A DNA stretch of 64,000 bases from Clostridia bacterium (GTDB taxonomy: Bacteria; Bacillota; Clostridia; TANB77; CAG-508): positions 27,704 to 91,703 of the forward strand of contig JAFWHH010000017.1 in the NCBI GenBank assembly GCA_017512025.1, written 5' to 3'. Each line of letters opens with the position of its first letter. The first letter of the stretch is position 1. The notes below the pieces were generated by a model, which saw nothing but the letters and a program-made list of their open reading frames with translations, searched no databases and was not told the DNA's origin. Positions 23,946-33,179 of the stretch are shown piece by piece. A program made the translations under genes and the position numbers.

Positions 23946-24335
23946 GTGAAGAAAAATTGGATTTCAATTATAAGTATTATGCTTACAATTTGTTTATCAT
24001 TTTGTCTATTTCCTCCAGTTCATTTGAGCTATGCAGAAGAGCTAACACCAAATGATTATATCAATAGTGGACCTGGAGCTAGTGATTCAAACTTAGGTAT
24101 TGAAGAAGGCTTTGTACAAAGATATGGTGGAGATATATCTTCAATTCTATTTACAATAGCAATCTTAGTAGCAATAGTTGGATTTTCATATGTAGGTTTG
24201 CTATATATAACAGGTGGTATTACACAGAAGGCGGATTATAAAAAGAATTTAATTCCAATGGTTGTTGGTGTAGGAATTATAGTATTCCTAGCAACAATAT
24301 TGAGAATAATTGCTAGCGCCGCAGCAACCATATAG
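23946..24335 (+). CDS. VirB2-like pilin-family protein 1
   Basis: This 129-residue protein has a signal peptide (hydrophobic residues 8-25, cleavage likely after SYA-EE) and two membrane spans in the mature part (about 66-88 and 98-122) joined by a short basic loop ITQKADYKKN. This is the topology of VirB2/TrbC pilins, which polymerise into the T4SS pilus or, in Gram-positives, form a channel part. The mature N-terminus of about 35 residues is Gly/Ser-rich. GTG start with GGGAGGG upstream. It is the first of three tandem paralogues. Confidence 0.75.
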   Translation: MKKNWISIISIMLTICLSFCLFPPVHLSYAEELTPNDYINSGPGASDSNLGIEEGFVQRYGGDISSILFTIAILVAIVGFSYVGLLYITGGITQKADYKKNLIPMVVGVGIIVFLATILRIIASAAATI

Positions 24336-24351
24336 ATTGGAGGCGGTGTAG

Positions 24352-24744
24352 ATGAAGATGATAAAGAAAATTTCAATAATTGCGATAATCCTTATGATAG
24401 CATTTATAGTTACACCACAGAAAGCTAATGCAGCGTTTGATACAGGTACAATAATAAATGGTGGACAAGCATTTTTAAACAATGCAGAAAATAGACAAAT
24501 ATTTAATGCTAACAATGAAAGATCAGCAGTTGATCAAATATACTATACAATGCTTACAATAGGAATTGTTCTAGCAGTATTTGCTGGAGGAGTACTTGGT
24601 ATTCAATTTATAACATCTGGTGCTGCAGGACAAGCAAAAGTAAAAGAAAAATTAATTCCTTTTGCACTTGGTGCACTTGTAATATTTGGAGCGTTCGGAA
24701 TTTGGAGATTAGTATATAATATTCTAAACGGATACTTCTACTAA
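24352..24744 (+). CDS. VirB2-like pilin-family protein 2
   Basis: This 130-residue protein has a signal peptide ending in ANA-AF and two spans (about 62-84 and 96-122) around a basic loop QAKVKEKL. It shares layout with its neighbours but is the most divergent of the three: the loop carries GAAGQAKVKEK in place of G-x-x-QKAEYKK. The first ATG has GGAGGCGG upstream. A minor pilin or an adapter subunit is possible. Confidence 0.72.
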   Translation: MKMIKKISIIAIILMIAFIVTPQKANAAFDTGTIINGGQAFLNNAENRQIFNANNERSAVDQIYYTMLTIGIVLAVFAGGVLGIQFITSGAAGQAKVKEKLIPFALGALVIFGAFGIWRLVYNILNGYFY

Positions 24745-24803
24745 ATGTGTTTTTATTATTTATACATAATATAAATAAAATTTTTTAAAAGGAGGAGTTA
24801 GGT

Positions 24804-25160
24804 ATGAAAAAGACTTTAAAGATTTTATCTGTAGTTTTACTTTCAGTAGCTATGCTATTTGCATTTGCTCAACCAGTTGCTTTCGCAAAAGATGATGTTA
24901 ACAATGTTATTGGATTAACAAACAACGGAAATGCAATGAGCGGTGAAGTAGGAAGCATTGCTGGTACAATCATTAACTGGATTTGGGGAATTTCAATTCT
25001 TGTTGCAATTATCGTTGTAATGGTTATTGGTATCAAATTCATAATTGGTGGTACTCAAGAAAAAGCAGAATACAAGAAATCATTAATGCCAGTTGCTATT
25101 GGTGTTATCTTAGTTGTATTCGCTACAACATTAGTTAAATTCTTATTCAGTATGGGATAA
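24804..25160 (+). CDS. VirB2-like pilin-family protein 3 (probable major pilin)
   Basis: The 118-residue protein has a signal peptide ending AFA-KD, and two spans (about 53-76 and 87-115) around GGTQEKAEYKKSLMP. This loop closely matches pilin 1 (GGITQKADYKKNLIP), so both descend from one gene. Its ribosome site AAAGGAGGAG is the strongest in the cluster, and a terminator-like hairpin follows at 25180, an arrangement that gives more of this product than of downstream genes. It is the best candidate for the major subunit. Confidence 0.75.
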   Translation: MKKTLKILSVVLLSVAMLFAFAQPVAFAKDDVNNVIGLTNNGNAMSGEVGSIAGTIINWIWGISILVAIIVVMVIGIKFIIGGTQEKAEYKKSLMPVAIGVILVVFATTLVKFLFSMG

Positions 25161-25179
25161 AATTAAAAATAAAAATAAT

Positions 25180-25217
25180 AAGGGGTGTTATGCGTAAGCA
25201 TACACCTCTTTATTTTT
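25180..25217 (+). terminator. Terminator or attenuator after the pilin genes
   Basis: AAGGGGTGT-TATGC pairs with GCATACACCTCTT (one bulge, one G-U), then TATTTTTCTT. It probably limits read-through into the PrgI-VirB4 genes. Confidence 0.7.
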
Positions 25218-25457
25218 CTTTATTTTAAAATGTGTTCTTTTATGATTTTAATCTAGGGAAATAATGGATTGAAGAGCATATCTTAAAGTTTGGAATCTAA
25301 ATGTAAAGAAAATGTTAAACAAATGTAAAATATATAGATAAGTATCTGTAACAATATATTCCGTAGTATAGATATTTAAATTTAAAGATATTACTTGTTT
25401 GACTATATATATATTATTAATTAAATTATCTGTAAAAGAATTGACAGGAGGTTAAGT
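25218..25457. other. AT-rich gap before the prgI-like gene
   Basis: About 240 bases hold no open reading frame with a ribosome site. The stretch near 25390-25430 is almost pure A/T. TTGTTT/TAATTA-like pairs exist but no convincing promoter. A second transcription start for the VirB3-VirB4 part is likely but cannot be placed. Confidence 0.4.
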
Positions 25458-25937
25458 ATGGGAACGTATAATATTCCGAGAAACACGAAAGGTGAAGGTA
25501 GACTATTTTACATATTTTCAACAAAGGCGTTGATATGGACAGTTGGTGGACTTTTAGTAGGTGTAGTAATAAAAACAATACTAAAGTCAATAGGATCATT
25601 ATTTAAAGCCGCAGGAACATTTAATTTCATAGGTATTATTATTACCGTTCTACTTGCCCTTGCAGGATTTGTAATTGGTACCTTCAAAATGCCAAAGAAT
25701 GACAGATTTGAAATTACAAGAAAAGCAGGAGGTATCAATCTAGATAAGGTTTTAATCGAGTCAATTAGATTCAAGTTAAATCGTGTAAAGCTATATGTTT
25801 ATGACACAGACGAGCTATCAAGAGAAGAGATTGAGCATGAACTTGATGAAAAAGCAAAGAATGATGAGAAAGAAGAAAAATTAAGACAAGAAGCTATAGA
25901 GAAAGCAAATAGAAACAGAAGGGGGTATATTAGATAA
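25458..25937 (+). CDS. PrgI/VirB3-like inner-membrane protein
   Basis: This 159-residue protein starts with the PrgI-type opening MGTYNIPRNTKGEGRLFYIF, then two spans (about 24-44 and 55-75), then the segment FKMPKNDRFEITRKAGGINLDKVL and a charged coiled-coil tail. In Gram-positive T4SS, PrgI/TcpE-like proteins take the place of VirB3 and precede VirB4. Here too it is directly upstream of the VirB4 genes, overlapping the next start (TAATG). AGGAGG precedes the ATG. Confidence 0.8.
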   Translation: MGTYNIPRNTKGEGRLFYIFSTKALIWTVGGLLVGVVIKTILKSIGSLFKAAGTFNFIGIIITVLLALAGFVIGTFKMPKNDRFEITRKAGGINLDKVLIESIRFKLNRVKLYVYDTDELSREEIEHELDEKAKNDEKEEKLRQEAIEKANRNRRGYIR

Positions 25938-27274
25938 TGGACGACTTTTTATTATTGGCAGTTGTGGGAATTATATTGGTAGTTGCGATATTATCAGGTG
26001 TATTAGTTTTCATAACGATGAAGGAAAAGCAAGAAAAAGGCAACGATGAAAAGAAACAAAGAGATGATGAGATTGATACAGCAAGAGCTAAGAAATCTAT
26101 GTTCAGATTCATGGAATTTGACACTATCGAAGATAATATGATTGTTCAAGATGGTGGTAAAAGATATTTAATGGTTCTTGAGTGTAAAGGTGTTAACTAC
26201 GATCTATTATCTGATGTTGAGAAGAATGGTATTGAGCAAGGTTTTATTGGATTCTTAAATGCATTAAAGTTCGAAGTTCAATTATACGTTCAAACAAGAA
26301 AAGTTAACTTAGCTCAAAGTACAATGAAATACAGAGAGCGTTTGAGAACAATAGAAATGGACATGTACGAAGAAGAGCAAAGATATCAAAATCTTCTTAG
26401 AAACCCAAATGCAACAAAAGAGGAAATCGTTAAAGGTCAAAAAGAATTAGCTAAAAAGAAAAATCTATACGAGTATGGTAATGATATTATTGAAAATACT
26501 GAGCAAATGAGCGAAGATGCAGATTTAACAACAAAAGAGTACTACATAGTTGTTCCATACTACACAGAAGAAATAACATCAGCTGGAGAGTATGACAAAA
26601 GAGAAATTGGAAAGATGGCATTCTCTGAGTTATATACAAGAGCTCAATCGTTAGTTGGTGCATTAACAGAGTGTGATGTTAGAGCTAGAGTTTTAACTTC
26701 AAAAGAATTAATAGAATTATTATTCATCTCATACAACAGAGAGCAACATGATACATACGATTTTGATGAATATATCGATAACTCTGGATATGATTCATTC
26801 TATTCAGTAGCTCCAGATGTTCTTGATAAGAGAATAGAAGCACTAGATGCAGAAATAGAGCGTAAAGGTAAAGAAAAAGGTGTTGAAGCATATAGAAGAA
26901 TCAACAGAAAACAAGAATACAAGTTACAACAAATAAGAGATAGAGAAGAAAATATGGGGGCTTACATTAATGAACTTGCAAGAGAAGCTCTGGATTCTCA
27001 AGTAAATATACTTGGAAAAGATAAAACAGAAGATGCTAAAAAAGAATTAGATGTAATGGATAAAGAGCTTGCAGCAAATAAAGCAGCTAGACAAGAAAGA
27101 ATCAATAAAGCTAGAGCTGAAGATAAAGCAGAAAGAAGTGCTACAGCTGGCAAATCAGATAAAGCTAAAAAATTAGACAGTTTAACACGTGAGGAAAAGA
27201 TTAAACTTGCAAAGAAGTTGAAAGAGAAGAGAATGTTGAAGGAAATGGAGGCAAAGAAGAATGGCGAAAACTAA
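25937..27274 (+). CDS. VirB4 N-terminal-domain-like membrane protein
   Basis: The 445-residue protein has one N-terminal span (about 4-27) and a domain of about 60-330 that resembles the N-terminal domain of VirB4/TraC (YLMVLECKGVNYDLLSDVEK, then FLNALKFEVQLYVQTRKVNL) but no Walker motifs. The C-terminal 110 residues are a Lys/Glu-rich coiled coil. The next gene encodes the ATPase. Two readings are possible: a VirB4 split into membrane-anchored N-part and ATPase, or a duplicated N-domain acting as anchor. Start overlaps the previous stop by one base, end overlaps virB4 by 14 bases, so translation is coupled. Confidence 0.7.
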   Translation: MDDFLLLAVVGIILVVAILSGVLVFITMKEKQEKGNDEKKQRDDEIDTARAKKSMFRFMEFDTIEDNMIVQDGGKRYLMVLECKGVNYDLLSDVEKNGIEQGFIGFLNALKFEVQLYVQTRKVNLAQSTMKYRERLRTIEMDMYEEEQRYQNLLRNPNATKEEIVKGQKELAKKKNLYEYGNDIIENTEQMSEDADLTTKEYYIVVPYYTEEITSAGEYDKREIGKMAFSELYTRAQSLVGALTECDVRARVLTSKELIELLFISYNREQHDTYDFDEYIDNSGYDSFYSVAPDVLDKRIEALDAEIERKGKEKGVEAYRRINRKQEYKLQQIRDREENMGAYINELAREALDSQVNILGKDKTEDAKKELDVMDKELAANKAARQERINKARAEDKAERSATAGKSDKAKKLDSLTREEKIKLAKKLKEKRMLKEMEAKKNGEN

Positions 27275-29228
27275 TATGAATTTGTTAGGAAAGAAAAAAG
27301 AAGAAAACACAGAAAAAGTTGAGCAAGAGCTAAAGAGAAGAATAATCAGAAAAAAGACCATAAAAGAAATGATTGCCCCTACTGGAATTGATGCTTCGAG
27401 TTTAGATCATATTGAGATTATTTCTACAACAGATAGATTTGCAAGAAGTTTCTTCGTAGCAAACTTACCTCGTATGTGTACTTTCCCTGAACTATTCAGA
27501 GATATGTACATGTTTGGTGATATAAACACTTCAGTTTATATTAACCCAATACTAGAATCTACATCACAAAATGACTTAAACAGAACAATCAACGAGCTAG
27601 AAACTGAAAGAATACTAGCTGAAGATAGAGGTAATATAAACAGAGCGAGATTACTTGCTCAAAAAAGAATGGAAACAGAGCAATTAAGAGATGAGATTGC
27701 TGCTGGTTTCAATAAAATGTTTGAAGCAACAGTTGTGTGTACATTGTTTGCATATGATTTAAAGGATCTAGATACATATACACGTTTATTATCAACAGAA
27801 ATGGCTAAAAACCTAGTAGATATCAAATCTGCATGGGCTAACCAAGATGAAGCATTTAGAACGAATCTTCCTTTAATGAGAAAGAAAATAAGTGAAAAAC
27901 ACTTATTCGATAGAGAGTCAATAGGAACAGTATTCCCATTTACTTCATCAGAAGTAGGACATCCAACAGGTATTCCATTAGGTTATAACTTACAAACTGG
28001 TGTACCAATATTATTTGATAATTTCCATGAATCATTAACAAACTATAATATGGTTATATTTGCTAAATCTGGTGCTGGTAAATCTGTAACAATGAAAACA
28101 TTAATTTCAAGATCTGCTGTACTAATGGGAATTGAAAGTTTAGCTCTTGATGCTGAAGGTGAGTACTCAATTGTGGCCGAGAGCTTAGGTGGTACAAACG
28201 TTATCATAAGCCCAAGTTCAGATACAATTATCAACTTATTTGATATAGAAGTAGAAAATATTAAAGATGAAATTACTGGTAAAGAACGTGAAGTATTAAA
28301 TGTAGAAAGTAAGGTTGAGGACGTTACTCAAGCCTTACTAACAATGGCAAAAGGTAGTACAAGAAGTAAGGAAGTAAACGAGCTTACAAAACAAATTATA
28401 GCTGAATCTGTTGGGGATGAATATGCAAGACTTGGTATTACAAGTGATCCACAAAGCTTATATGTAAGTGATTCAGCAACAATTGTTGATGGTAGAATCG
28501 TTAAAGAAAAGAAGGAACTTCCTACTATTGGAAGTTGGTATAGACAAATATGCGAAAAAGCAGCAAACAATACCAATACAGACTATCAGTTCCATTATAG
28601 TTATCTTATTAAAGTAATGAAGCAATACACAAGAGAGTATGATGGTCAGATGGCATACTTTGATGGACAATCTACTATTGATATGCTTGATGAATCACCA
28701 TTCATAAATCTAGATATATCTCAATTAGAGGAAAGATTTGCAAGACCACTAGCACAACAAATACTTCTTTCTTGGATTTGGGAAAAATATGTTAAAAAGA
28801 ACAGTGAAGATAGAAAGAAAGCTAGAAAAAAACGTGTTCTTGTCGACGAAGCATGGATGCTTCTTCCATACCCAGAGGCTGTAGATTTCTTAAATACAAT
28901 GGCCAGACGTGCTAGAAAGAGAAACGTTTCACTTGCCATTATTTCTCAAAGATTCCAAGATTTCTATGAGAAACAAGAGGTACAAGCTGTTTTAACATCT
29001 TCAGATACTAAGTTATTCTTAGCACAAGATAAATCTGAGATAGAATATGTAAAAGAAGTGTTCAAATTAAGTGAGGGTGAAGCAAGCTTCCTAACTACTT
29101 GTCAAAGGGGTCAAGGACTACTAAAAGTAGGCCAAGATTCAGCTTTAATAGCTATTAGACCTACTGCAAAAGAGTTCGACTTCATGGAGACAAACTTAAA
29201 CAAGGTAGTAAGTAAGCAAAACAAGTGA
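27261..29228 (+). CDS. virB4: T4SS ATPase VirB4
   Basis: VirB4 is the conserved motor ATPase for pilus assembly and transport. In 655 residues I see Walker A AKSGAGKSVTMK (about 267-278), the following ALDAEGEYSIVAESLGG, Walker B RVLVDEAWMLLPYPEA (about 523-538), the conserved AIISQRFQDF and LFLAQDKSEI region. The N-terminal 220 residues match the VirB4 N-domain (TDRFARSFFVANLPRMCTFP). The ATG at 27261 overlaps the preceding gene and has GGAGG upstream. It is soluble, relying on neighbours for membrane contact. Confidence 0.93.
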   Translation: MAKTNMNLLGKKKEENTEKVEQELKRRIIRKKTIKEMIAPTGIDASSLDHIEIISTTDRFARSFFVANLPRMCTFPELFRDMYMFGDINTSVYINPILESTSQNDLNRTINELETERILAEDRGNINRARLLAQKRMETEQLRDEIAAGFNKMFEATVVCTLFAYDLKDLDTYTRLLSTEMAKNLVDIKSAWANQDEAFRTNLPLMRKKISEKHLFDRESIGTVFPFTSSEVGHPTGIPLGYNLQTGVPILFDNFHESLTNYNMVIFAKSGAGKSVTMKTLISRSAVLMGIESLALDAEGEYSIVAESLGGTNVIISPSSDTIINLFDIEVENIKDEITGKEREVLNVESKVEDVTQALLTMAKGSTRSKEVNELTKQIIAESVGDEYARLGITSDPQSLYVSDSATIVDGRIVKEKKELPTIGSWYRQICEKAANNTNTDYQFHYSYLIKVMKQYTREYDGQMAYFDGQSTIDMLDESPFINLDISQLEERFARPLAQQILLSWIWEKYVKKNSEDRKKARKKRVLVDEAWMLLPYPEAVDFLNTMARRARKRNVSLAIISQRFQDFYEKQEVQAVLTSSDTKLFLAQDKSEIEYVKEVFKLSEGEASFLTTCQRGQGLLKVGQDSALIAIRPTAKEFDFMETNLNKVVSKQNK

Positions 29229-29285
29229 TATGACGGGGATAAGAAGGCTTAAAACAATTGACAAAATGCCCAAAAAATAGTAAAA

Positions 29286-29364
29286 TTAAGGTAGACCCTA
29301 AAGAGGGTTTACCTTAAGTAAAATGAGAGTTTTAGAGCGTAAAATTTTGATTTTACTTAAGGTA
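29286..29364 (+). promoter_or_regulatory. Mutually exclusive hairpins between virB4 and virB6
   Basis: Arm A (TTAAGGTAGACCC, 29286-29298) pairs with GGGTTTACCTTAA (29305-29317). The overlapping arm 29310-29324 (TACCTTAAGTAAAAT) pairs perfectly, 15 bp, with 29350-29364. Both helices need bases 29310-29317, so only one can form, as in attenuators. No T run follows, so an effect on translation, on RNase III processing or on mRNA decay is more likely than termination. Confidence 0.55.
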
Positions 29365-29400
29365 TGTAAGAGGTAAAGATTATAAGAAGGAGAAATTGAT

Positions 29401-32109
29401 ATGAAAGGGTTTAAAATTAAAGAAAAACTTAAAAAATCATTGATAGTTACAATTGTAACAATTATGATTGCTTTCACGATGCCAGTAAAGTCTAATGCAA
29501 ATATACTTAATGATTTCGTAGACCTATTATTGTTTATACCAGATGGTATTATGCACGTAATAGACAAATATATTGGTGGATCAGAAGAATTTACATACGC
29601 GGATTTGGAGTATATAGGTGGATACGATGATGGTGGTTGGCTATATAATTTCATTGTTACTCCATATGATATATTCTCATCTGGTACATACGAAGAAATA
29701 AATGGTGAGTATCATACTAAACTTGGTCTGCTAGATATCAATTTCTTTGCAGATAAGCCAATTGTAAATGCAAATGGTTCAAATACAGCAATATCATCAG
29801 TGGTACTTGCACCAGTAATTGGTAATGTGTACAAAGGCTTGAGAAATTTATGTATGATATTAATGCTTGTAGTTGTTCTATATATTGGTATTAAGATAAT
29901 GATTTCAAGTATTGCAGCACAACAAGCTAAATATAAACAATTACTAGTAGACTGGTTAGTTGGATTTGCATTACTATTTATGATGCACTACATAATGTCT
30001 GGATTAGTTTATCTAAACTCAGTTGTTGTGAAGATGTTAAGCAATGAAGAGGGGGATTCGTTTTATGTTGGTGTAGGAGAGCTTGAAGATGAAGGAGATT
30101 TACCTGATACAGATTCAACATGGTACGATATTTGGTTAGGACGTGAAGATACACAATTCCATGGTGCAAAATACGAAAACTTTAAGATACATAGATTAGT
30201 TGTAATGAATAGTTGTGATGATGAGGAAACATTTTCTAATCATTCTAATGGAAATTCATATATTGATAAAAACACTGGTAGATTAGATTTAAACGCTGTT
30301 CCTAGGGGAGAACAAGACAGTAATTTCACTAGCCCATCTGCTGGATATGTGTATTATGGAGATTTTACTACTGATCCAGGTAGAAATTGGGGAGAAAATG
30401 GTGTTATTTATCTATCAGCCAGCTTAGTTAATCCAGGTTGGAACAACAAAAAATACGAAAACAAAGCTGTTGTAAGACTTAATGCAATGAGCTACGTTAG
30501 AACAGTTTCAAGTTGTGGTTCAGAAGATGATGCTGAATCAGTAGTACTATACGATAATGGTGGTGAAAGAAGAGGTGACGAAGATGAAATAGATAACTTC
30601 GTTGTAATGGGATTCTCTATCTTATACTTATGTCTAGTTATTGAGACAATAATGTTTGTATTTACATATATTAAGAGGGTACTACAAATGTCATTCTTAA
30701 CAATGATTGCACCAATAGTTGCAATTATGTACCCAGTTGATAAAATCGGTGATGGTAAAGCACAAGCTTTCAACACATGGTTTAAAGATTATTTATTCAA
30801 CATACTAATCCAACCAATGCACTTATTGCTATACACAATATTCTTCGTAGCAGCTACAGGATTAGTATCAAGAAATATTATATATGCAATAGCTATATAT
30901 GGATTCATGATTCCAGCTGAGAAATACTTCAAGAAAGTTCTTGGATTCGAAAAAGCATCTACAGGCGGTGGTGGACCTCTTGGAGGAGCCATTGGTAGAG
31001 GTTTAGCTATGGATGGATTAGGAAGATTAGCCGGAATTGGTCCAGCAGCTCGTGGCGGAAAAGGCGGAGCAGGTGGAGCCAGTGGCAACAAGAGAAAAAG
31101 ACCAAAAACCAAAAAATTAACAGGTAGTGATGACCCAACAGGACCAAGCGGATCAGGAGGATCAGGAGGACCAAGTGGATCAGGAGGATCAGGTGGGTCA
31201 ACTAGCCCATTAGCACCTGGTGCTCCACCTAAAAAGAAACCTGGTACTATACTATCTGGTATAGGAGGAGCAATTGGAAGTAGAGCTGATAGAGGATTAA
31301 AAGGCTTGACAGGAGGTAAATTTAGACATCTAAGAGATTTACGTGATCCAGGTACTGGTAAACTAGATGCAAAAAAAGTACGTGGTGCTGCATTATCTGC
31401 TGGATTAAATGGAGTCAAGTTTGTAGGAAGAAAAGCATTCGAAGTTGGTACAAGAGCTGGTGGTATGGCACTTATGGGAGCAGCAGGTATAACAGCTGGT
31501 GCTGCAACAGCAATGGCAACTGGTGATATTAACAACTTATGGAAAGGTGCAACAGTAGGTATAGGTGCTGGTAATAAGATAGGTGGAAACGTTGGAGATA
31601 GAGTTGAAGGATTCTATGATGATTTTAAAGAAGAAGTTAAAGCTGAAAGAGCTAAAGCTGATCCAGGTTATAGAGCAGAATTAAGACAACAACAAGCTAA
31701 AGATGCATATGATGAGTTTATTGAAGAATTACCACCGGAGGATAGAGCTAGTTTTGAAGCTACAATTGAAAATTATGCACCATATATGGATGAGGTAGTA
31801 AAAGGTGACGAAAGTATGCTTAAAGCGTTAAACCTAATAGATGGTGATGCATTAGCTGCAAATTTTGATGGATATGATAAGATAGCAATTGCTCAAGATG
31901 CTAGATCTTGGGGAGACTTAAGGGAATCAAAGAGAGAAAAAGACTATCTAGATTATTTAGCAAAAGAACAGTATCGCAAGGATAAAGGAACTGAGCCAAC
32001 AGATGCACAACTTCAATCATATAGGAATGATCCAGCTAATAGTGCAGAAGAGGCTAAACGTCTTGCTAGATTAAAATTAGCTGTAAAAGCACAAGGAAAA
32101 CTAAAATAG
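29401..32109 (+). CDS. VirB6/TrbL-like polytopic channel protein
   Basis: This 902-residue protein has a signal-like N-terminus (about 13-36, ending SNA-NI), an extracellular loop, membrane spans at about 143-165, 183-207, 398-420, 425-450 and 468-500, and the segment LQMSFLTMIAPIVAIMYPVD that is typical of VirB6-like proteins. A large extracellular domain (about 215-395) lies between the spans. The cytosolic C-terminus starts with a Gly/Ser/Pro-rich linker of GSGGS-type repeats (about 540-600), then a Gly/Ala-rich helical region and a charged end. VirB6 forms the inner-membrane channel. AAGGAG precedes the ATG. Confidence 0.78.
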   Translation: MKGFKIKEKLKKSLIVTIVTIMIAFTMPVKSNANILNDFVDLLLFIPDGIMHVIDKYIGGSEEFTYADLEYIGGYDDGGWLYNFIVTPYDIFSSGTYEEINGEYHTKLGLLDINFFADKPIVNANGSNTAISSVVLAPVIGNVYKGLRNLCMILMLVVVLYIGIKIMISSIAAQQAKYKQLLVDWLVGFALLFMMHYIMSGLVYLNSVVVKMLSNEEGDSFYVGVGELEDEGDLPDTDSTWYDIWLGREDTQFHGAKYENFKIHRLVVMNSCDDEETFSNHSNGNSYIDKNTGRLDLNAVPRGEQDSNFTSPSAGYVYYGDFTTDPGRNWGENGVIYLSASLVNPGWNNKKYENKAVVRLNAMSYVRTVSSCGSEDDAESVVLYDNGGERRGDEDEIDNFVVMGFSILYLCLVIETIMFVFTYIKRVLQMSFLTMIAPIVAIMYPVDKIGDGKAQAFNTWFKDYLFNILIQPMHLLLYTIFFVAATGLVSRNIIYAIAIYGFMIPAEKYFKKVLGFEKASTGGGGPLGGAIGRGLAMDGLGRLAGIGPAARGGKGGAGGASGNKRKRPKTKKLTGSDDPTGPSGSGGSGGPSGSGGSGGSTSPLAPGAPPKKKPGTILSGIGGAIGSRADRGLKGLTGGKFRHLRDLRDPGTGKLDAKKVRGAALSAGLNGVKFVGRKAFEVGTRAGGMALMGAAGITAGAATAMATGDINNLWKGATVGIGAGNKIGGNVGDRVEGFYDDFKEEVKAERAKADPGYRAELRQQQAKDAYDEFIEELPPEDRASFEATIENYAPYMDEVVKGDESMLKALNLIDGDALAANFDGYDKIAIAQDARSWGDLRESKREKDYLDYLAKEQYRKDKGTEPTDAQLQSYRNDPANSAEEAKRLARLKLAVKAQGKLK

Positions 32110-32136
32110 TTTAAAGTATATAAAGGATATAATGGT

Positions 32137-33150
32137 ATGATTAGAAATTTTTGGATTAATATTAATGAAAAATATCAAAGAAATAAAGCAGTAATCTGGT
32201 TTGTTTTGATTGTTATCATATTTGTAGTTCTTGTAACAAAGAACTTAGAAAAGATTATTAATTCAGCCAGAGGTAGTAGTGTGTCTACTACCTCTGGAAG
32301 TGTTTCTAATGACGATGAAATTGCTAGAATAGCTAGAGATTCTAATGATAATTACAATGAAGTTAGTGAAAAGCTAAATGGTATGAATATAACAAAAGAG
32401 GATCGTATTAAGCTATTTGTTCAGTTATGTAATAATGGCAAGGTTGAAGCTGCTTATGAGTGTTTATCTGATGCATGTAAAGAGACTTTGTATCCAACAA
32501 AGGAGAGTTTTGTTGATGCATATTATAGCGCTATTTTTAAAATTAGTAAGGATTGTGATATTACTGAAGTTAAAAATGGTACATATAGAGTTAAATACGT
32601 TAATGATAAGCTTTCAACCGGTGGAGCAGTAGCTACTGAAGGTGAAATTATTGATTATATATCATTTGATTATGATAATAAAATTAATATATCAGGATTA
32701 ATTAGAAGAGAAGAGAACAACATTACATCTATTGCACCTATTTTCACAGTATATATTGATAAGACACAAATTTTTATGGACTACGTAGTATGTGAAATTA
32801 GGGTTAAAAACAACACAATGGCTGATATATACATTAATGATGCTGATAATAGTAACCTATACATAAATGATGAAGATGGAAATGCGTATTCTATAAATAC
32901 AGATGGTATGTTTGATGTTAATTATTATGTTCCTGCTAGAAGCGAAAAAAGCATTAAACTTAAATTTGATATTAAGTATGCTCAACATAGCAGCATTAAA
33001 GAGATGGTATTTGGAAATATGATAATTAAAAACAAAGAGTTTCTTGATGTAAATAATGAGATAACTAATCCAACAACCGGAGAGGTTGAATACGCAAAAG
33101 TTAAGACAAATTTTCCAGAAAAATATACATGGACAGTTAAATTTGAATAA
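32137..33150 (+). CDS. Bitopic T4SS protein with VirB8/NTF2-like segment
   Basis: The 337-residue protein has one span (about 19-37), a Ser/Thr linker, then an extracellular region. Residues of about 85-180 (KLFVQLCNNGKVEAAYECLS and KESFVDAYYSAIF) look like the NTF2-like fold used by VirB8/TcpC-type scaffold proteins; a C-terminal beta domain (about 205-337) resembles DUF4352-type immunoglobulin-like domains. The same AAY-x-x-L motif occurs in the protein at 40489. VirB8-type scaffold is inferred from fold pattern and position between VirB6 and the hydrolase. Confidence 0.55.
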   Translation: MIRNFWININEKYQRNKAVIWFVLIVIIFVVLVTKNLEKIINSARGSSVSTTSGSVSNDDEIARIARDSNDNYNEVSEKLNGMNITKEDRIKLFVQLCNNGKVEAAYECLSDACKETLYPTKESFVDAYYSAIFKISKDCDITEVKNGTYRVKYVNDKLSTGGAVATEGEIIDYISFDYDNKINISGLIRREENNITSIAPIFTVYIDKTQIFMDYVVCEIRVKNNTMADIYINDADNSNLYINDEDGNAYSINTDGMFDVNYYVPARSEKSIKLKFDIKYAQHSSIKEMVFGNMIIKNKEFLDVNNEITNPTTGEVEYAKVKTNFPEKYTWTVKFE

Positions 33151-33179
33151 GATACGAATGCTGAGAGGAGGTGACACAT

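Noticed and set aside
30789..31535. Long Pro-rich reading frame on the minus strand
   Set aside because: It is the mirror of the Gly/Ser-rich part of the VirB6-like gene and has no ribosome site.
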